From contig JANYIK010000132.1 in the NCBI GenBank assembly GCA_025362115.1, forward strand, positions 1 through 7,161: DNA of 7,161 nt, in the 5' to 3' direction. The translations under genes were made by a program, and so were the position numbers. Below are positions 5,746 through 7,161 of the stretch, piece after piece (the first letter of the stretch is position 1; every line of letters begins with the position of its first letter). The notes beneath the pieces are model-generated. The model was not told the DNA's origin and did no database searches. It worked only from the letters and a program-made list of their open reading frames with translations. This stretch comes from Methylophilaceae bacterium. GTDB taxonomy: Bacteria > Pseudomonadota > Gammaproteobacteria > Burkholderiales > Methylophilaceae.

Positions 5746-6546
5746 TTATTTTTTGGCTTTAGCTGGGCTGTTATCCACAATTTTGGCCTTGGCGCGTAGA
5801 TCATTCACCAGAGTTACGATTTTCTGCTTTTGCATATTGGCACGCAGTTCGTCTTTCACCGTTTCAAAAGCCGGTGGCTGCGCGTCGCGCGTGTCTTCCA
5901 ACTTGATGACGTGCCAGCCAAACTGGGTTTGTACTGCGGTGGTGGTGTAAGCACCCTTTTGCAGCTTAACTACGGCATCAGCGAAAGGTTTCACCATACG
6001 TGCGGGTGGGAACCAGCCCAAATCGCCGCCTTTGTCTTTGGAGCTATCCAAGGACTTTTCCTTAGCAATTTTGGAGAAATCACCCTTTTTCCCCAGTTGC
6101 GCGATGACATCTTTAGCTTCCTGTTCAGTTTTTACCAGGATGTGACTAGCCTTGTATTCCTTGCTGCCCCATTGATCTTTGAACTTGTCGTATTCAGCTT
6201 TAACCGCGGCATCATCTACCGGATTCTTCTTGATGTAGTCTTGCAGAAACGTATTAACCAGCAATTCACGGTCGGTGAGTTCTTGTTTGGCAAGAAAATC
6301 AGCGCTTTTATCAATGCCAGATTTTTGTGCTTCTTGGTATACCACCTCATTACCAATCAAACGGTTCACCAGTGCGGCGCGCATGTCGTCATCCACTTTT
6401 TGACCGCTGGCGCTGATTTCTTTCAGCATGAAATCCAATAGTGATTGTTTGACGGGTTTGCCGTTGACGGTGGCTGGATCTGCGGCGTAGGCGCTCATGG
6501 CGACAGCGAGCAACAGTGCGCCTAAGAGTTTACTAAAAGAGTACAT
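5746..6546 (-). CDS. Periplasmic parvulin-type peptidyl-prolyl cis-trans isomerase/chaperone
   Basis: The 266-residue product has a signal peptide (hydrophobic core about 7-17, probable cut after AYA at residue 21), so it is periplasmic. An N-terminal helical chaperone region spans about 22-128, followed by one parvulin domain at about 130-219. The parvulin domain has the signatures YKASHILVKT (131-140, H135), GGDLGWFPPARMVKPFADAV (173-192) and FGWHVIKLED (209-218, H212). A helical C-terminal region (225-258) and a Lys/Ala tail end the chain. This N-domain/parvulin/C-helix layout and size resemble Bordetella Par27, a periplasmic chaperone-isomerase, rather than two-parvulin SurA. The expected role is folding of exported and outer-membrane proteins. 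The start has AAGGA (6558-6554) 7 bases upstream. It lies 57 bases after bolA on the same strand and ends at a clear intrinsic terminator. I saw no convincing promoter in that gap. Confidence 0.92.
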   Translation of the reverse strand: MYSFSKLLGALLLAVAMSAYAADPATVNGKPVKQSLLDFMLKEISASGQKVDDDMRAALVNRLIGNEVVYQEAQKSGIDKSADFLAKQELTDRELLVNTFLQDYIKKNPVDDAAVKAEYDKFKDQWGSKEYKASHILVKTEQEAKDVIAQLGKKGDFSKIAKEKSLDSSKDKGGDLGWFPPARMVKPFADAVVKLQKGAYTTTAVQTQFGWHVIKLEDTRDAQPPAFETVKDELRANMQKQKIVTLVNDLRAKAKIVDNSPAKAKK

Positions 6547-6603
6547 TTAATTTTCCTTCATTGAGTTGACTGGGTTTATTGCTACAAATTTTTTCGTAAA
6601 TTA

Positions 6604-6855
6604 TTACTCGGGTGCAAGTGCGTTAATGCTTAATGCGTGAACGCGGGAAGGAATTAAATCGCCTACCGCCTCATAAATTAAACGATGCCGAATTATCGTT
6701 GATTTTCCACTGAAAAGCGAACTTTCGATGGTTACGGTATAGTGACCGCCACCAGTGTTGCCCGCGTGTCCACGGTGTGCGGCGCTGTCATCCGTGATTT
6801 CCAATCGGCTAGGCTGGAGTGAGGCAAGGCGCTCACGTAAAAGTTCTATACTCAC
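6604..6855 (-). CDS. bolA: BolA family protein
   Basis: The 83-residue product matches the BolA fold: an N-terminal helix (IELLRERLASLQP), strand LEITDDSAAHRGHAG with a His-containing loop (H27, H30), GGGHYTVTIESSLFSGKS, then RHRLIYEAVGDLI (56-68) and VHALSINALAPE (72-83). BolA proteins bind monothiol glutaredoxins through a shared [2Fe-2S] cluster, and some act as transcription regulators. H73 in VHAL is the likely invariant cluster-binding histidine, with a loop histidine as partner. The start is GTG at 6855, which overlaps the TGA of yciI as GTGA. No Shine-Dalgarno is visible, so it probably depends on translation of yciI. Neighbours yciI and a parvulin gene form a grouping I associate with betaproteobacteria, often after a septation protein gene (ispZ/yciB), which would lie beyond 7161. 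Confidence 0.92.
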   Translation of the reverse strand: MSIELLRERLASLQPSRLEITDDSAAHRGHAGNTGGGHYTVTIESSLFSGKSTIIRHRLIYEAVGDLIPSRVHALSINALAPE

Positions 6856-7151
6856 GGCAAGGTTTTGCGGAACGGTTTGACCGTGACTTGTTTGTACACG
6901 CCACTGAGCATAAAGGGATCGGTTTTTGCCCAGTTTTGTGCGGCTTCCAAACTGGCAAACTCGGCGACGATCAAACTGCCAGAGAAGCCCGCAGAGCCGG
7001 GGTCTGCGCTATCAATGGCGGGGAAAGGACCCGCCAGCATTAAGCGACCTTCGGCTTGCAAGGCTTGCAACCGCGCCAGATGCGGCGGGCGATGCTCCAA
7101 GCGCTTGCTTAGGCTATCGGCAACATCTTCGGCAATGATGGCATAGAGCAT
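6852..7151 (-). CDS. yciI: YciI family (YCII-domain) protein
   Basis: The 99-residue product closely resembles E. coli YciI (98 residues): MLYAIIAEDVADSLSKR at the start, RPPHLARLQAL (21-31), GRLMLAGPFPAIDS (35-48), DPGSAGFSGSLIVAEF (50-65), and DPFMLSGVYKQVTVKPF (78-94). The family has a ferredoxin-like dimeric fold with a conserved His/Asp pair; H24 is the probable His here. Its biological reaction is not established. The start at 7151 is supported by AGGA at 7161-7158, 6 bases upstream, at the window edge. The stop overlaps the bolA start by 4 bases, so the two are translationally coupled. Confidence 0.93.
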   Translation of the reverse strand: MLYAIIAEDVADSLSKRLEHRPPHLARLQALQAEGRLMLAGPFPAIDSADPGSAGFSGSLIVAEFASLEAAQNWAKTDPFMLSGVYKQVTVKPFRKTLP

Positions 7152-7161
7152 TATTTATCCT

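Noticed and set aside
5830..6441. 203-codon plus-strand open frame opposite the parvulin gene
   Set aside because: Phe/Leu-rich product from reading the complement of a Lys/Asp-rich gene; the minus-strand product has a signal peptide and clear parvulin motifs.
6547..6603. Promoter for the parvulin gene in the gap after bolA
   Set aside because: TTTACG and TTGTAG strings occur on the minus strand, but no acceptable -10 sits at 16-18 bases from either, so I do not call one.

Overview
The window looks like a chromosomal segment of a betaproteobacterium of moderate GC. The dCTP deaminase has the form I associate with Betaproteobacteria. The minus-strand order yciI-bolA-parvulin, followed by dcd, a small conserved protein and an Orn/Lys/Arg decarboxylase, also resembles that class. 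Nitrosomonadales or Methylophilales-type lineages would fit, but this is judged from protein resemblance and gene order only, without a search.

Plus strand, 1-2541. The window opens inside the 3' part of a large gene for a Gly/Asn/Thr-rich, repetitive, probably beta-helical exported protein resembling filamentous haemagglutinins. Its last 10 bases overlap a gene for a stand-alone periplasmic FecR-domain protein with a clear signal peptide. That gene in turn overlaps folA (dihydrofolate reductase) at a TAATG junction. The three genes read as one transcription unit in which a core metabolic gene follows two accessory cell-envelope genes.

Minus strand, 7161-2538. From right to left: yciI (YCII-domain protein) overlaps bolA by 4 bases. 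A periplasmic parvulin-type prolyl isomerase follows and ends at a strong intrinsic terminator (about 5697-5726). A TATAAT box just past the terminator probably starts the next unit, dcd plus a 72-residue conserved-looking protein. An imperfect inverted repeat lies at the end of that small gene and overlaps a candidate promoter for a 742-residue AdiA-like PLP decarboxylase. The decarboxylase gene converges on folA with a 4-base overlap and no terminator between them.

Together these are mostly housekeeping functions: folate and dUMP/thymidylate precursor supply (folA, dcd), polyamine or acid-stress decarboxylation, envelope protein folding, and redox/Fe-S regulation (bolA). The less ordinary parts are the exoprotein-FecR pair, which may be a surface-structure system, and the small conserved protein between dcd and the decarboxylase. 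I saw no tRNA, rRNA, CRISPR array, insertion sequence or attachment site. No gene-free stretch exceeds about 100 bases.
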